Numbered from the stretch's first letter, positions 1 to 9,053 are shown. The stretch is DNA of 64,000 nt from Phycicoccus sp. Soil802 (GCF_001429605.1 NZ_LMSS01000004.1:310001-374000); one strand, 5' to 3'. The notes: generated by a model from the letters alone, not told the origin. Numbers and translations are program-made.

Positions 1-771
1 GCGGCCAACCCCGCGCTGGTCAAGGGCTACATCGGACCGGAGGCGCTCGGCTCGGAGTCCGCGTCGAAGGTCCGCTACCTCCTCGACCCCCGGGTCGTCG
101 AGGGCACCCGCTGGGTGACCGGCGCGAACGAGGCCGGCAAGCACGTGATCGACCTGGTCGCGGGTCGAGACTTCACTGCTGACGGCACCATCGAAGCGGC
201 CGACGTGCGCCCCGGCGACGCCTGCCCGAGCTGCGGGCACGGGCTCGAGTCGGCCCGCGGGATCGAGATGGGACACATCTTCCAGCTCGGCACCAAGTAC
301 GCGGAGGCGCTCGACCTCAAGGTGCTCGACCAGAACGGCAAGCTCCAGACCGTGATCATGGGCTCCTACGGTGTCGGGGTCTCCCGGGCCGTCGCCTGTG
401 TCGCCGAGGGCAACCACGACGAGCTCGGCCTGCGCTGGCCGCGTGAGATCAGCCCGGTCGACGTGCACGTGGTCGCCACCGGCAAGGACGTCACCCGCGA
501 CCCCGAGGTGTTCACCAAGTCCGAGGAGATCACCCGTGCCCTCGAGGCAGCCGGGTTGTCCGTCCTCTACGACGACCGCCAGAAGGTCAGCCCCGGTGTG
601 AAGTTCAAGGACTCCGAGCTGATCGGCGTGCCGACCATCGTCGTGGTGGGCAAGTCGCTCGAGCACGGGATCGTCGAGATCAAGGACCGCGCCACCGGCG
701 AGCGCCGCGAGGTCTCGGCTGACGACGTCGTCACCGAGGTCATCCGCGAGGTCCGCGGCAGCGCGTCCTGA
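1..771 (+). CDS. proS: Prolyl-tRNA synthetase, C-terminal part (cut by window edge)
   Basis: Class II aminoacyl-tRNA synthetase that charges tRNA-Pro in the cytoplasm. The reading frame is open from base 1, so the N-terminus lies outside the window; 256 residues are visible. The visible part holds the end of the inserted editing-type domain (residues near [21 protein letters not shown]), the return to the catalytic core with the class II motif 3 region ([12 protein letters not shown], about residues 121-132), and the C-terminal anticodon-binding domain ([11 protein letters not shown] onward). The TGA overlaps the next ATG by one base (TGATG), suggesting translational coupling to the HAD gene. 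The truncation is due to the window, not decay. The family is certain; the size of the missing part cannot be seen. Confidence 0.95.
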   Translation, partial: AANPALVKGYIGPEALGSESASKVRYLLDPRVVEGTRWVTGANEAGKHVIDLVAGRDFTADGTIEAADVRPGDACPSCGHGLESARGIEMGHIFQLGTKYAEALDLKVLDQNGKLQTVIMGSYGVGVSRAVACVAEGNHDELGLRWPREISPVDVHVVATGKDVTRDPEVFTKSEEITRALEAAGLSVLYDDRQKVSPGVKFKDSELIGVPTIVVVGKSLEHGIVEIKDRATGERREVSADDVVTEVIREVRGSAS

Positions 772-1538
772 TGGGCGGCACCTCAACCGCGCCCCTCCGG
801 GCGGTCATCTTCGACTGGGGCGGCACGCTCACCCCGTGGCACGACGTCGACCTCCCGCAGCAGTGGCGGGTCTTCGCCCGTGAGGTGCACGGCCTCCCGG
901 TCGAGGACCCGGCGATGTTGCCCGAGGACCTGGCCGAGGCCGACTCGCTGGCGGTGCGGATCCACGCCGCGGAGGAGCGGGCCTGGTCGCGCGGCCGCGA
1001 GACCCACGAGAGCGCGTCGATCGAGGCGATCCTCGCGGACGCCGGGGTCGACGCAGAGCACGACCGGCACCTGCTGGCGCTCGCGGCATACCGGAGGTTC
1101 TGGGAGCCGCACACCCACACCGACCCGCAGGTGCGCCCGCTCTGGGAGGGGCTGCACGACCGCGACCTGAAGGTCGGCGTGCTGTCCAACACGATCTGGA
1201 GCCGCGACTACCACCGCGAGGTGTTCCAGCGCGACGGCGTGCTCGACCTCGTCGACGGCGACGTCTACTCCTCCGAGATCCACGTCGTGAAGCCCCACCC
1301 GGAGGCGTTCCTCGCGGCCTGCGCTGCGGTCGGCGTCGAGCCGGCCGAGGCGGCCTACGTCGGCGACCGGCTGTACGAGGACGTGCACGGCCCCCAGCAG
1401 GTCGGCATGCGCGCGATCTGGGTGCCGCACAGCGATCTCCCGGCCTCGCAGGTGGTGCCGGTGGACGTCACCCCCGACGCGCAGGCCCACGAGCTGCTCG
1501 ACATCCTCGGGATCGTCGACGGCTGGTTGGGCCGGTAG
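771..1538 (+). CDS. HAD-family hydrolase
   Basis: Predicted cytoplasmic HAD-superfamily phosphatase of 255 aa. Motif I is at residues 14-19 (FDWGGT): the nucleophile Asp is present, but the usual second Asp of DxDxT is a Gly. Motif II is in the VGVLSNT region (about 140), and motif III/IV is the KPHPEAF ... YVGDRLYEDV stretch (about 172-205). The helical cap lies between motifs I and II. The substrate cannot be told. Replacement of the acid/base Asp is seen in many actinobacterial relatives, so it does not by itself mean an inactive enzyme. The start overlaps the proS stop and the next gene begins directly after the stop codon, so the three genes are probably cotranscribed. Confidence 0.85.
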   Translation: MGGTSTAPLRAVIFDWGGTLTPWHDVDLPQQWRVFAREVHGLPVEDPAMLPEDLAEADSLAVRIHAAEERAWSRGRETHESASIEAILADAGVDAEHDRHLLALAAYRRFWEPHTHTDPQVRPLWEGLHDRDLKVGVLSNTIWSRDYHREVFQRDGVLDLVDGDVYSSEIHVVKPHPEAFLAACAAVGVEPAEAAYVGDRLYEDVHGPQQVGMRAIWVPHSDLPASQVVPVDVTPDAQAHELLDILGIVDGWLGR

Positions 1539-2321
1539 GTGCCCGACCTCGACCTCACCACGCTCCTCCTCATGGCCCTCGCGGGTTTCGGGGCGGGGTG
1601 GGTCGACGCGGTCGTCGGTGGCGGGGGACTGGTGCAGCTGCCGGCGCTCCTGCTGGGCTTCCCGGGCGCGACGCCGGCCCAGCTGTTGGCCACCAACAAG
1701 ATCGCCAGCATCTTCGGCACGACGACCAGCTCGATCACCTACTGGCGCAGGGTCCGGCCCGACCTGCGGACCGCCCTGCCGATGGCGGCAGTGGCCTACC
1801 TCGGCGCGGTCGGCGGGGCGCTGCTCGGCCTGCACATCCCGAAGAGCGCCTTCAACCCGGTGATCCTCGTGATGCTCGTCGTGGTCGGCGCCTACACCGT
1901 GGCGAAGCCGTCGCTCGGCCACGAGACCGCCCTGCGGTTCGACGGCCACCGGCACACCGTGGTGGCGATGCTGACCGGCTTCGTCATCGGCGTCTACGAC
2001 GGCGCCCTCGGTCCCGGCACCGGGTCGTTCCTCGTCTTCGCGCTGGTCGGGCTGATGGGCTACGCCTTCCTCGAGGCCAGCGCCAAGGCCAAGATCGCCA
2101 ACTTCGCCACCAACCTCGGGGCCCTCACCGTGTTCGTGCCGGGTGGCCACGTGATGTGGAAGATCGGGCTGGTCATGGCGGTCGCCAACATCGCCGGCGG
2201 CTACGTCGGCGCGCGCACGGCGGTGGCGCGGGGGAGCCGGTTCGTGCGGGTGGTCTTCGTAATCGTGCTGGTCGCCTTCATCGTCCGGATCGGCGGCTCG
2301 GTGCTCGGCGTCTGGAGCTGA
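1539..2321 (+). CDS. TSUP-family membrane permease (TauE/SafE-like)
   Basis: Integral membrane protein of 260 aa, predicted to be an anion (sulfite or organosulfonate) exporter of the TSUP family. It shows the family's N-terminal glycine-rich helix (MALAGFGAGWVDAVVGGGG, residues 13-31) with a loop containing NKIASIFGT. The second half repeats this fold, with DGALGPGTGSF (about 144-154) and KIANFATNLGAL (about 183-194). About eight hydrophobic segments are visible, the normal number for the family. The start is a GTG immediately after the stop of the HAD gene, giving a proS-HAD-TSUP run without gaps. The substrate is not determinable. Confidence 0.88.
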   Translation: MPDLDLTTLLLMALAGFGAGWVDAVVGGGGLVQLPALLLGFPGATPAQLLATNKIASIFGTTTSSITYWRRVRPDLRTALPMAAVAYLGAVGGALLGLHIPKSAFNPVILVMLVVVGAYTVAKPSLGHETALRFDGHRHTVVAMLTGFVIGVYDGALGPGTGSFLVFALVGLMGYAFLEASAKAKIANFATNLGALTVFVPGGHVMWKIGLVMAVANIAGGYVGARTAVARGSRFVRVVFVIVLVAFIVRIGGSVLGVWS

Positions 2322-2363
2322 CCGGAAGGGCGGACCGAGCCCCCCGGACTCAGTAGGCCAGTC

Positions 2364-3848
2364 ATGGCTGGTGCACAGCAAACACCCAGACTGCGACCGC
2401 ACAGTCTTCCTGTGACCACGATCGACCTGCCCCCAGCTGCGGTGACTGCCGCGTCCCAGCCCGCCTCGGCGCACGCGCGCCGGGTCCCCGGCGCGCGACG
2501 GGTCCCGCGCTGGTGGCGTGATGCGTCGGTAGCGGCGTTCTGGCTGGTGCTCCTGTGGGTCACTGCGCTGTGGGTCGCCCATGGCGGCGTCCAGGACCTC
2601 GGCTCGCTGTCGGGAGCGCTCACCTCCGTCGGCCGGCTCACCGGGCTGGTCTCCTCGGCGCTGCTGCTGGTCCAGGTGTTCCTCATGGCGCGCATCCCGT
2701 GGTTCGAGCAGGCCTGGGGCCAGGACGAGCTCGCCCGCACCCACCGGCTGGTCGGCTTCACCTCGTTCAACCTGCTCTGGGCGCACATCGTGCTGATCAC
2801 CCTCGGGTATGCCGCTGCGTCCACGCTGGGCCTGTGGGGCACGATCGTCGACTTCGTCCTCAACTACCCCGGCATGCTGCTGGCGGTGGCGGGCACGGTG
2901 GCGCTCTGCCTCGTCGTGGTGACCTCCGTGCGCAGGGCACGTCGCCGGCTGCGCTACGAGTCGTGGCACCTCATCCACCTCTACGGCTACCTCGGCGCCG
3001 GGCTCGCGCTGCCGCACCAGCTGTGGACCGGCCAGGAGTTCCTCGCCTCCACCGCCTCGACCGTCTTCTGGTGGAGCCTGTATGCCGCGTGCGCGGCGGC
3101 CGTGCTCGTCTTCCGGGTCGGGGTGCCGCTGGTGCGCTCGCTGCGCTCGCCGCTGCGGGTCGTCGCCGTCCACGAGGAGGCTCCCGGCGTCACCTCGGTC
3201 GTCATCGGCGGGCCCGGAGTGGCATTGCTGCGACCGGCTGCCGGCCAGTTCTTCCAGTGGCGGTTCGTCGACGGGCCGGGCTGGACGCGAGCCAACCCCT
3301 ACTCGCTCTCCGCGGCTCCTGACGGGAAGCACCTCAGGGTGACCGCCGCGCACGTCGGTGACGGGACCCGTCGGGTCGCCGACCTGCGACCCGGCACCCG
3401 GGTGCTCGTCGAGGGCCCCTACGGCCGACTCCACGCAGGCGTCCGCACCCGGCAGAAGGTGCTCCTGATGGGTGCGGGGATCGGGATCACGCCGATCCGC
3501 GCCCTCCTGGAGGACCTCGACCAGGCCCCTGGCGACGTCGTGGTCGTGCACCGCGCCAGCACCCGCGAACAGCTCGTCCTCGGGCAGGAGCTGTTCGACC
3601 TCGCCAGCAGCCGCGGCGCGCGCTACGTCACCGTGGAGGGGCCCCGCGTCCCCGGTCGTGACACCTGGCTGCCGGCCTCCGCCGCCCACCTCAGCGATGC
3701 CGAGGCGCTCGCGCAGGTGGTGCCCGACGTCGCTGAGCGGGACGTCTACCTCTGCGGCGCCCCCGCCTGGATGGCTGCCGCCCGGGAAGCCGCCCTCGCC
3801 TGCGGCGTCCCGCCCACTCATGTCCACCTCGAGCGGTTCGAGTACTAG
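2364..3848 (+). CDS. Ferric-reductase-like transmembrane flavocytochrome (FAD/NAD(P)H)
   Basis: Membrane electron-transfer protein of 494 aa combining a heme-binding ferric-reductase/NADPH-oxidase-like membrane domain (about residues 45-250) and a ferredoxin-reductase module (about 260-494). Candidate heme ligands are the His residues in THRLVGF, LWAHIVL, SWHLIHLYG and LPHQLW. FAD binding is indicated by NPYSLSAAP (about 311) and NAD(P) binding by LLMGAGIGITPIRALL (about 369) and DVYLCGAP near the end. It probably passes electrons from cytoplasmic NAD(P)H across the membrane to the FMN-binding protein encoded 8 bp downstream. A GTG at 2412 (residue 17) is an alternative start, because the first 16 residues carry no recognisable feature and no good ribosome site precedes 2364. 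Confidence 0.85.
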   Translation: MAGAQQTPRLRPHSLPVTTIDLPPAAVTAASQPASAHARRVPGARRVPRWWRDASVAAFWLVLLWVTALWVAHGGVQDLGSLSGALTSVGRLTGLVSSALLLVQVFLMARIPWFEQAWGQDELARTHRLVGFTSFNLLWAHIVLITLGYAAASTLGLWGTIVDFVLNYPGMLLAVAGTVALCLVVVTSVRRARRRLRYESWHLIHLYGYLGAGLALPHQLWTGQEFLASTASTVFWWSLYAACAAAVLVFRVGVPLVRSLRSPLRVVAVHEEAPGVTSVVIGGPGVALLRPAAGQFFQWRFVDGPGWTRANPYSLSAAPDGKHLRVTAAHVGDGTRRVADLRPGTRVLVEGPYGRLHAGVRTRQKVLLMGAGIGITPIRALLEDLDQAPGDVVVVHRASTREQLVLGQELFDLASSRGARYVTVEGPRVPGRDTWLPASAAHLSDAEALAQVVPDVAERDVYLCGAPAWMAAAREAALACGVPPTHVHLERFEY

Positions 3849-3856
3849 GAGCCTCC

Positions 3857-4360
3857 ATGCGACGGATCACCCTGTGGGCGCTGTCCACCCTGACCACCCT
3901 CGTGCTGTTGTTCAGCTACCACACGTCGACCGGCGGCTCCGGCACGGCATCGGCCGCCGGCACCTCGGTGCAGGCCCCCGCGGCGGCCGGCTCCGGGACC
4001 ACCGACTCGGGCACCGCCAGCACTGACTCGGGGACGACTGACTCGGGGACGACGGACTCGGGGACGACGTCGGGGAGCGCCGCGAGCAAGACCTATGACG
4101 GCGACACGGTGCAGACGCGGTGGGGACCGGTGCAGGTGCGGATCACGGTGGTCGACGGCAAGATCACCGCGTCGGAGGCGATCGTCTACCCCAACGGCAA
4201 CCACGAGGACGAGCAGATCAACTCGTTCGCCCTCCCGGTGCTCAACCAGGAGGCGGTCTCGGCGCAGAGCGCGTCGATCGACATGGTGTCCGGCGCGACG
4301 GTGACCTCAGAGGGCTACCTCAGCTCACTGCAGTCCGCGATCGACCAGGCCCACCTGTGA
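3857..4360 (+). CDS. Extracytoplasmic FMN-binding domain protein
   Basis: Secreted or membrane-anchored flavin carrier of 167 aa. It has an N-terminal hydrophobic signal/anchor (about residues 5-20), a low-complexity linker of Thr-Asp-Ser-Gly repeats (about 50-75) and an FMN-binding domain. The C-terminal motif SGATVTS (Thr about 148) matches the site where ApbE attaches FMN covalently to a Thr through phosphoester transfer. The ApbE gene overlaps its stop codon and the flavocytochrome gene precedes it, so the three encode a plausible transmembrane-to-extracytoplasmic electron route. The final acceptor is not encoded nearby. The family is well supported; the physiological role is inferred. 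Confidence 0.85.
   Translation: MRRITLWALSTLTTLVLLFSYHTSTGGSGTASAAGTSVQAPAAAGSGTTDSGTASTDSGTTDSGTTDSGTTSGSAASKTYDGDTVQTRWGPVQVRITVVDGKITASEAIVYPNGNHEDEQINSFALPVLNQEAVSAQSASIDMVSGATVTSEGYLSSLQSAIDQAHL
4022..4066 (+). repeat. Three tandem 15-bp units in the FMN-carrier linker
   Basis: Three direct copies of a 15-bp unit (consensus ACTGACTCGGGGACG; the last has one change) encode TDSGT repeats in the linker between the membrane anchor and the FMN domain. A degenerate copy lies just upstream. The unit is a multiple of three, so copy number can change without frameshift. Confidence 0.8.
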
Positions 4361-5142
4361 GCGCCGTGACCACTCGCGTCGACAGCGGGCCCTCGGCCCG
4401 CTCGACCGCCCAGCCGGGCTCCGACGGCGCACCGCGCCGGGCCTTCGTCGAACAGGCGATGGGGCTGCCGGTCTCGGTGCACGTCCGAGGCGACGTCGAC
4501 CGGCCCGAGGTCGGGACGGCGGTCGACCAGGTGTGGGGCGTCCTGCACAGGGCCGACGCGGTGTTCAGCACCTGGCGGCCGGACAGCGAGCTGATGCGAC
4601 TGCGCCGCGGCGACCTGTGCGCGGCGCAGGTCCACCCCTGGCTGGCCGAGGTCGAGCAGCTGTGCGTCGACGCGGAGCGCCGCACCGGTGGGTTGTTCAG
4701 CGCTTCCTTCGACGGCGCGCACCACGACCCCACCGGGCTGGTGAAGGGCTGGGCGGTCGAGCGGGCAGCCCTGCACCTGCGCCACGTCCCCGGCATCTCC
4801 TGGTGCGTCAACGCCGGCGGCGACCTGTTGGCCGGCGCGGGCCGGCAGGCCGCGGCCAGCACCTGGACCATCGGCGTCGAGGACCCGCGGGTGCCCGGAT
4901 CGGTGGCGGCGACCATCCCGCTCCGGGTCGGTGGGCTGGCCACGTCGGGAGCCGCGGCTCGGGGCGCGCACGTGGTCGACCCCCGCACCGCCACGCCCAT
5001 CGGCCGCGACGGCTCGGCCACGGTCTGGGGTCCGACCCTGCTGTGGGCCGACGTGTGGGCGACCGCCCTCTTCGTGGACCCGGACGAAGGCGCGGTGACG
5101 CTGGAAGGTGCCGACCCGGCATACCGCTCGCTCGTGCTCTGA
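4357..5142 (+). CDS. apbE: FAD:protein FMN transferase (ApbE family)
   Basis: Predicted Mg-dependent flavin transferase of 261 aa that moves FMN from FAD onto a Thr of an FMN-binding domain, here most likely the protein encoded immediately upstream. Family landmarks visible are AMGLPVSV near the N-terminus, DAVFSTWRPDSELMRL (about 67-82), VKGWAVERA (about 129), the FAD-contacting CVNAGGDLLA (about 150), and the C-terminal DPRTATPIG ... LLWADVWATALFV region. I chose GTG 4357 because it forms a GTGA overlap with the preceding stop; GTG 4366 is also in frame. The frame is open further upstream, but that stretch lies inside the neighbouring gene. No lipobox is seen at the chosen start, so cytoplasmic action or export by another route stays open. 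Confidence 0.85.
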   Translation: MSAVTTRVDSGPSARSTAQPGSDGAPRRAFVEQAMGLPVSVHVRGDVDRPEVGTAVDQVWGVLHRADAVFSTWRPDSELMRLRRGDLCAAQVHPWLAEVEQLCVDAERRTGGLFSASFDGAHHDPTGLVKGWAVERAALHLRHVPGISWCVNAGGDLLAGAGRQAAASTWTIGVEDPRVPGSVAATIPLRVGGLATSGAAARGAHVVDPRTATPIGRDGSATVWGPTLLWADVWATALFVDPDEGAVTLEGADPAYRSLVL

Positions 5143-5163
5143 CCTGTCTGGGACAGTGGAGGT

Positions 5164-5787
5164 GTGGCGCAGGTCTGGTACGCGAGCTACGGCAGCAACC
5201 TGTCGCGCGACCGCTTCCTGCACTACCTCGACGGAGGTCGGCCCCACGGGGCGAGCCGCACCTACCCGGGGGCACGCGACAGCAGCCAGCCCGAGGACGA
5301 CCGGGCCCTGACGCTGCCCGGGGAGATGTTCTTCGCGTGGACGTCACCGACCTGGGGCGGGGCGATCGCGTTCTACGACGCGGACCACCCGGGGCCGACC
5401 CTGGCTCGGGCCTACCTCGTGAGCGAGCAGCAGTTCGCCGACGTGGCAGCCCAGGAGCGGCGCGAGCTGCCGGGGGAGGACCTCGACCTCACCCACGTCC
5501 TCACGCACTCGCGACACCACCTCGGCCCGGGTCACTACGAGGCGCTGCACCTGGTGGGGGAGCTCGAAGGCCTGCCGGTCCTGACCTTCACGACACCGGA
5601 CCCAACTGTGCTGCAACGGAACTCGCCGACCCCTGCCTATCTCGCGACGCTGGTGACAGGGTTGCGCGAGACGTACGACCTGCCCGACGACGAGATCGCC
5701 GACTACCTCCTCGGCCGACCCGGCATCGGCCCGGAGTGGGACCGGGCCAGCATCGTCGACCTGGTCAGCGACCCAGCGCCGCGGTGA
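5164..5787 (+). CDS. Gamma-glutamylcyclotransferase-like protein
   Basis: Protein of 207 aa beginning with GTG. The N-terminal [10 protein letters not shown] is the hallmark of the gamma-glutamylcyclotransferase/AIG2-like fold, where the YGSN loop binds the substrate's alpha-amino/carboxyl groups. A C-terminal segment ([17 protein letters not shown]) is typical of the actinobacterial subgroup, which is often mislabelled as histone deacetylase in databases. The substrate is unknown. A purine-rich GGAGG directly precedes the start. The 3' end overlaps the convergent thioredoxin-domain gene by 23 bp. The fold assignment is good; an enzymatic function is only inferred. Confidence 0.7.
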   Translation: MAQVWYASYGSNLSRDRFLHYLDGGRPHGASRTYPGARDSSQPEDDRALTLPGEMFFAWTSPTWGGAIAFYDADHPGPTLARAYLVSEQQFADVAAQERRELPGEDLDLTHVLTHSRHHLGPGHYEALHLVGELEGLPVLTFTTPDPTVLQRNSPTPAYLATLVTGLRETYDLPDDEIADYLLGRPGIGPEWDRASIVDLVSDPAPR

Positions 5788-7741
5788 GCGCGGCGACGTC
5801 CGTCACCGGTGCGTCGCAGACGAACCCACGACACACGTACGCCGCCGCGCGGCCACCCACCAGCGGCCGCTGGGCCAGCAGCGGGATGCCCGTCGCATCG
5901 GGTTCGCCGTGCACCAGGACCAGACCGGGGGAGACCGACTGCCGAGCAGCCGCCACGAGGGCGTCTGCCTCGCGGCCGCTCCCGACCAGCGCGACCTGGA
6001 GCGGTCCGGCCAGGGCGGCCTCGGCCACGGCCAGCGCCCAGCCGCCGAACCTCGGGTCGCGTGCGGCGAGCTGTCCCGACGCGGCGAGCGCCGCCTCGGC
6101 CCGATCCCGCATCGACGGGTCGCCGGTGAGGGCCGAGCAGGTCAGCAGGGCGCCGGCCAGGGCCGACTGGCCGGACGGCTCGGCGTTGTCCGCCGCACTG
6201 CGCGGACGGGTGAACAGCGCCTCGGCGTCGTCGCTGGTGTCGTGGAAACCGCCGTCGTCCGCACCGAACCGCTCGACGGCGGTGGCGAGCAGGTCGCCCG
6301 CGGTCGCGAGCCAGCGCTGCTCCCCGGTGGCCTGGTGGAGTGCGAGGAGGCCCTCCGCGAGGTTGCCGTAGTCGTCGGCCACGGCGTTCGCGGTCCCCAC
6401 CGAGCCGGCGCGCGAGGTGCGACGCAGCCGGCCGTCGACCACGTGGGTGCCGACCACGAACTCGGCGCACCGGGTGGCGGCCTCGACCAGGTCGGGGCGG
6501 CCGAGCAGCGTGCCGGTGTCGGCGAGGGCCGCGATCGCCAAGCCGTTCCACGACGTGACGACCTTGTCGTCGCACCCGGGCTGGGGTCGCAGCAGCCGCG
6601 CGGCGAGCAGACGGTCGCGCGTTGCGGCCCACCAGCTCTCGTCGTCCGGGTCGGTGAGCAGCTGGAGGGTGGACGACCCGTGCTCGAAGGTGCCCTGGTC
6701 GGTGACCGAGAGCAGCGCCGCGGCCCTCCGGCCGTCCTCCTCGCCCAGCACCTCGGCAAGCTGGGCAGGGGTCCACGCGTAGGTCAGTCCCTCGATCCCC
6801 TCGGTGTCCGCGTCGAGCGCCGAGGCGAACCCACCTTGGGGCGTGCGGAGGTCGCGCAGGAGGAACTCCGCGGTCTCGAGCGCGACCCGCCGGGCCAGCA
6901 CGTCGCCCGTCGCGCGGTGCAGGTGGGTGAACACCCGCAACAGCTGGGCGTTGTCGTAGAGCATCTTCTCGAAGTGGGGGACCACCCAGCGGGCGTCGAC
7001 GGAGTAGCGCGCGAAGCCGCCACCGAGCTGGTCGTAGATGCCACCCCGCGCCATCGCCTCGCAGGTGCTGGCGGCCATGGTGAGCGCGTCCGCCGAGCCG
7101 GTGCGGGCGTGGTGGCGCAGCAGGAACTCGAGCACCATCGACGGGGGGAACTTCGGCGCGCCACCGAATCCCGCTGCGCCGTGGTCGAACTGGCTGCGCA
7201 GCTGGGACGCTGCGGCATCGAGGGCGGCCGCGTCGAGAGGGTGGCCCGTGACTGGCGCGGAGAGCTCACGCAGCCGGGAGGCGATGTGGGCCCCGCTGTC
7301 GAGGACGCGGTCCCGCTGGGTGGTCCAGGCCTCCTTCGCCCCGGCCAGGAGCTGGAGGAACTGTCCCTTGGGGAAGTAGGTGCCCGCGAAGAACGGGTCG
7401 CCGTCGGGCGTCAGCAGGCAGGTCATCGGCCAGCCGCCGTGCCCGGTGAGGGCGGTCGTCGCCGCCATGTAGACCGCGTCGATGTCGGGCCGCTCCTCGC
7501 GGTCCACCTTGACCGCGACGAAGTCCGCGTTGAGCGCTCGCGCGACGTCCTCGTCCTCGAACGACTCGTGCGCCATGACGTGGCACCAGTGGCACGCGGC
7601 ATACCCGACGCTCAACAGGACGGGAACGTCACGCTCGCGCGCCTCGGCGAACGCCTCCGGTCCCCACTCCTGCCAGTCGACCGGGTTGTCGCGGTGCTGG
7701 AGCAGGTAGGGCGAGGTGGACTCGGACAGGCGGTTCGGCAT
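5765..7741 (-). CDS. Thioredoxin domain-containing protein (YyaL/DUF255 family)
   Basis: Large protein of 658 aa with an N-terminal thioredoxin-like domain ([13 protein letters not shown], then CHWC at about residue 45 within [15 protein letters not shown]) followed by an (alpha/alpha)6-type domain (FAKYSV-like [20 protein letters not shown] at about 240, then [19 protein letters not shown]). This matches the YyaL/spermatogenesis-associated protein 20 family in order and length. The CxxC suggests redox chemistry, while the C-terminal half resembles glycan-processing folds; the family's reaction is not established. I prefer ATG 7741 over the GTG at 7750, as a GAGGGAGAG ribosome site sits at better distance. 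It is transcribed away from the TetR-controlled operon. Confidence 0.88.
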   Translation of the reverse strand: MPNRLSESTSPYLLQHRDNPVDWQEWGPEAFAEARERDVPVLLSVGYAACHWCHVMAHESFEDEDVARALNADFVAVKVDREERPDIDAVYMAATTALTGHGGWPMTCLLTPDGDPFFAGTYFPKGQFLQLLAGAKEAWTTQRDRVLDSGAHIASRLRELSAPVTGHPLDAAALDAAASQLRSQFDHGAAGFGGAPKFPPSMVLEFLLRHHARTGSADALTMAASTCEAMARGGIYDQLGGGFARYSVDARWVVPHFEKMLYDNAQLLRVFTHLHRATGDVLARRVALETAEFLLRDLRTPQGGFASALDADTEGIEGLTYAWTPAQLAEVLGEEDGRRAAALLSVTDQGTFEHGSSTLQLLTDPDDESWWAATRDRLLAARLLRPQPGCDDKVVTSWNGLAIAALADTGTLLGRPDLVEAATRCAEFVVGTHVVDGRLRRTSRAGSVGTANAVADDYGNLAEGLLALHQATGEQRWLATAGDLLATAVERFGADDGGFHDTSDDAEALFTRPRSAADNAEPSGQSALAGALLTCSALTGDPSMRDRAEAALAASGQLAARDPRFGGWALAVAEAALAGPLQVALVGSGREADALVAAARQSVSPGLVLVHGEPDATGIPLLAQRPLVGGRAAAYVCRGFVCDAPVTDVAALTAALGR

Positions 7742-7786
7742 GCCACCCACTCTCCCTCACCGCCCAGCGCAGCGGCGAGGGCGGGC

Positions 7787-7842
7787 TTGACAGGCTAACG
7801 CCGTTAGCCCATCATCGACCCCAGAGGCTAACGCCGTTAGCC
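7787..7842 (+). promoter_or_regulatory. Promoter with two perfect 17-bp operators for the SRPBCC-tetR operon
   Basis: Two identical palindromes GGCTAACGCCGTTAGCC lie at 7793-7809 and 7826-7842, with centres 33 bp apart (about three helical turns). A consensus -35 TTGACA occupies 7787-7792, so the first palindrome exactly fills a 17-bp spacer before a weak -10 (CATCAT, 7810-7815). The second covers the expected start of transcription. A TetR gene is the second gene of the operon. The simplest reading is autorepression by TetR occupying both sites. Confidence 0.85.
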
Positions 7843-7862
7843 TCATCGGGAGGAGAGCAGCC

Positions 7863-8303
7863 ATGAAGCACGTCACGACCGTCATCGACATCCCAGCCAC
7901 CCCGGAGCAGGTGTGGGCCACGCTCGTCGACACCGCTGCCTACCCGGCCTGGAACCCGTTCATCACCAAGCTGTCCGGCGAGCTCGCCCACGGGCAACGC
8001 CTGGACGTCCGGATTGCGCCTCCCGGCGGGCGCGCCATGACGTTCAAGCCCACCGTGACCTGTGTCGAGGCCGGCCGACGCCTGGAGTGGCTCGGCAGCG
8101 TCGGAGTCAGGGGCATCTTCGACGGCCGGCACACCTTCACCCTGGAGGCCCTGGGTGACGAGGGCACGCGGTTGACCCAGGCCGAGGAGTTCAGCGGCCT
8201 GCTCGTCCCGTTCACCGGCACGATGCTGGCCCGGACCCGAGCCGGCTTCGAGGCCATGAACGAGGGCCTGCGGCGGCGAGTGGTGGCGGGCGCGAGGGCA
8301 TGA
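7863..8303 (+). CDS. SRPBCC-domain protein (polyketide cyclase/START-like)
   Basis: Cytoplasmic ligand-binding protein of 146 aa. The N-terminus (VIDIPATPEQVWATLVDTAAYPAWNPFI) is diagnostic for the SRPBCC helix-grip fold, and the C-terminal helix (TRAGFEAMNEGLRRRV) closes the hydrophobic cavity. It is the full length for a stand-alone family member. A strong ribosome site (GGGAGGAGAG) precedes ATG 7863. It is the first gene behind a double TetR operator and shares ATGA with the tetR start, so it is probably induced when TetR binds its ligand. A role in binding, sequestering or modifying a hydrophobic compound is an inference. Confidence 0.85.
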   Translation: MKHVTTVIDIPATPEQVWATLVDTAAYPAWNPFITKLSGELAHGQRLDVRIAPPGGRAMTFKPTVTCVEAGRRLEWLGSVGVRGIFDGRHTFTLEALGDEGTRLTQAEEFSGLLVPFTGTMLARTRAGFEAMNEGLRRRVVAGARA

Positions 8304-8839
8304 GCCGGCTGGAGGAGATCGTCGACGCCGCCCAGCGCCTGCTGGAGGACGAAGGGCCGGGAGCTGTGTCGATGCGACGCCTGGCGGCCGAGCTGGGCAT
8401 CCAGGCGCCGTCGCTGTACAAGCACGTCGACGGCAAGGACCGCATCGAGGCCGAGCTCCAGGAGAGGGCGCTGACCGAGCTGGCTGCCGCCCTGCAACCC
8501 GCTGCAGATCTCCGCGACCTGGCCCACGCATACCGGCAGTGGGCGCTGCTCCATCCACGGCTGTACGAGCTGACGGCGCGCCGGCCCCTGCGCCGAGACC
8601 AGCTCAGGGACGGAGTGGAGACGGCTGCGTCAGCACGTCTGGTGGCGCTGAGTGGTGGGGACGTCGACCGGGCGCGCGCCCTCTGGGCTGCGGCCCACGG
8701 GCTGGTCGACCTCGAGCTCGCGCACCGGTTCCCCGAGGGGGCGGACGTCCAGGCAGCCTGGGACGCCCTGGTGGCGGCGTTCGACCGCGTCGCCGACCGC
8801 GAGGACGGTGAGCTGGACTCCCTCAGCGGGCAGCCCTGA
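8300..8839 (+). CDS. TetR-family transcriptional regulator
   Basis: Repressor of 179 aa. The N-terminal helix-turn-helix (residues about 5-52) includes GAVSMRRLAAELGIQAPSLY followed by KHVDGKDRI. The C-terminal part resembles the WHG/TetR_C_33-type ligand domain (AYRQWALLHPRLYELT, and AAHGLVDLELAHRFPEG near residue 140). It overlaps the SRPBCC gene by 4 bp (ATGA). Together with the two palindromes upstream of that gene, this points to autoregulation and control of the SRPBCC protein. The ligand is unknown. Confidence 0.9.
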   Translation: MSRLEEIVDAAQRLLEDEGPGAVSMRRLAAELGIQAPSLYKHVDGKDRIEAELQERALTELAAALQPAADLRDLAHAYRQWALLHPRLYELTARRPLRRDQLRDGVETAASARLVALSGGDVDRARALWAAAHGLVDLELAHRFPEGADVQAAWDALVAAFDRVADREDGELDSLSGQP

Positions 8840-9053
8840 TGGGCACGATCGCGAAGGCGCCCACGACCGCACACCCGGCTGCCACGGCATACCGGAGCGG
8901 GTGACCGCCGCCTCCGGTCGCGAGGACGGTCGGTGCGGCACGGGTGCCACGGCGAACGTCAGCTGCTGCAGAGCCAGATCATCAGGGCCAGCAGGTGCTT
9001 GCTCGGCGGGTCGGGTATGCCGCAGTGCTGGGTTCCGTACGGGATGCGTGCCG

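Noticed and set aside
771-1538. HAD gene as an inactive pseudo-enzyme
   Set aside because: Only the second Asp of motif I is changed; all other motifs and the length are intact, and this variant is common in the family.
783-3827. A 1014-residue minus-strand frame opposite the HAD, TSUP and reductase genes
   Set aside because: It is the mirror of GC-rich plus-strand codons, is very rich in Arg, Gly and Asp, and crosses three well-supported genes.
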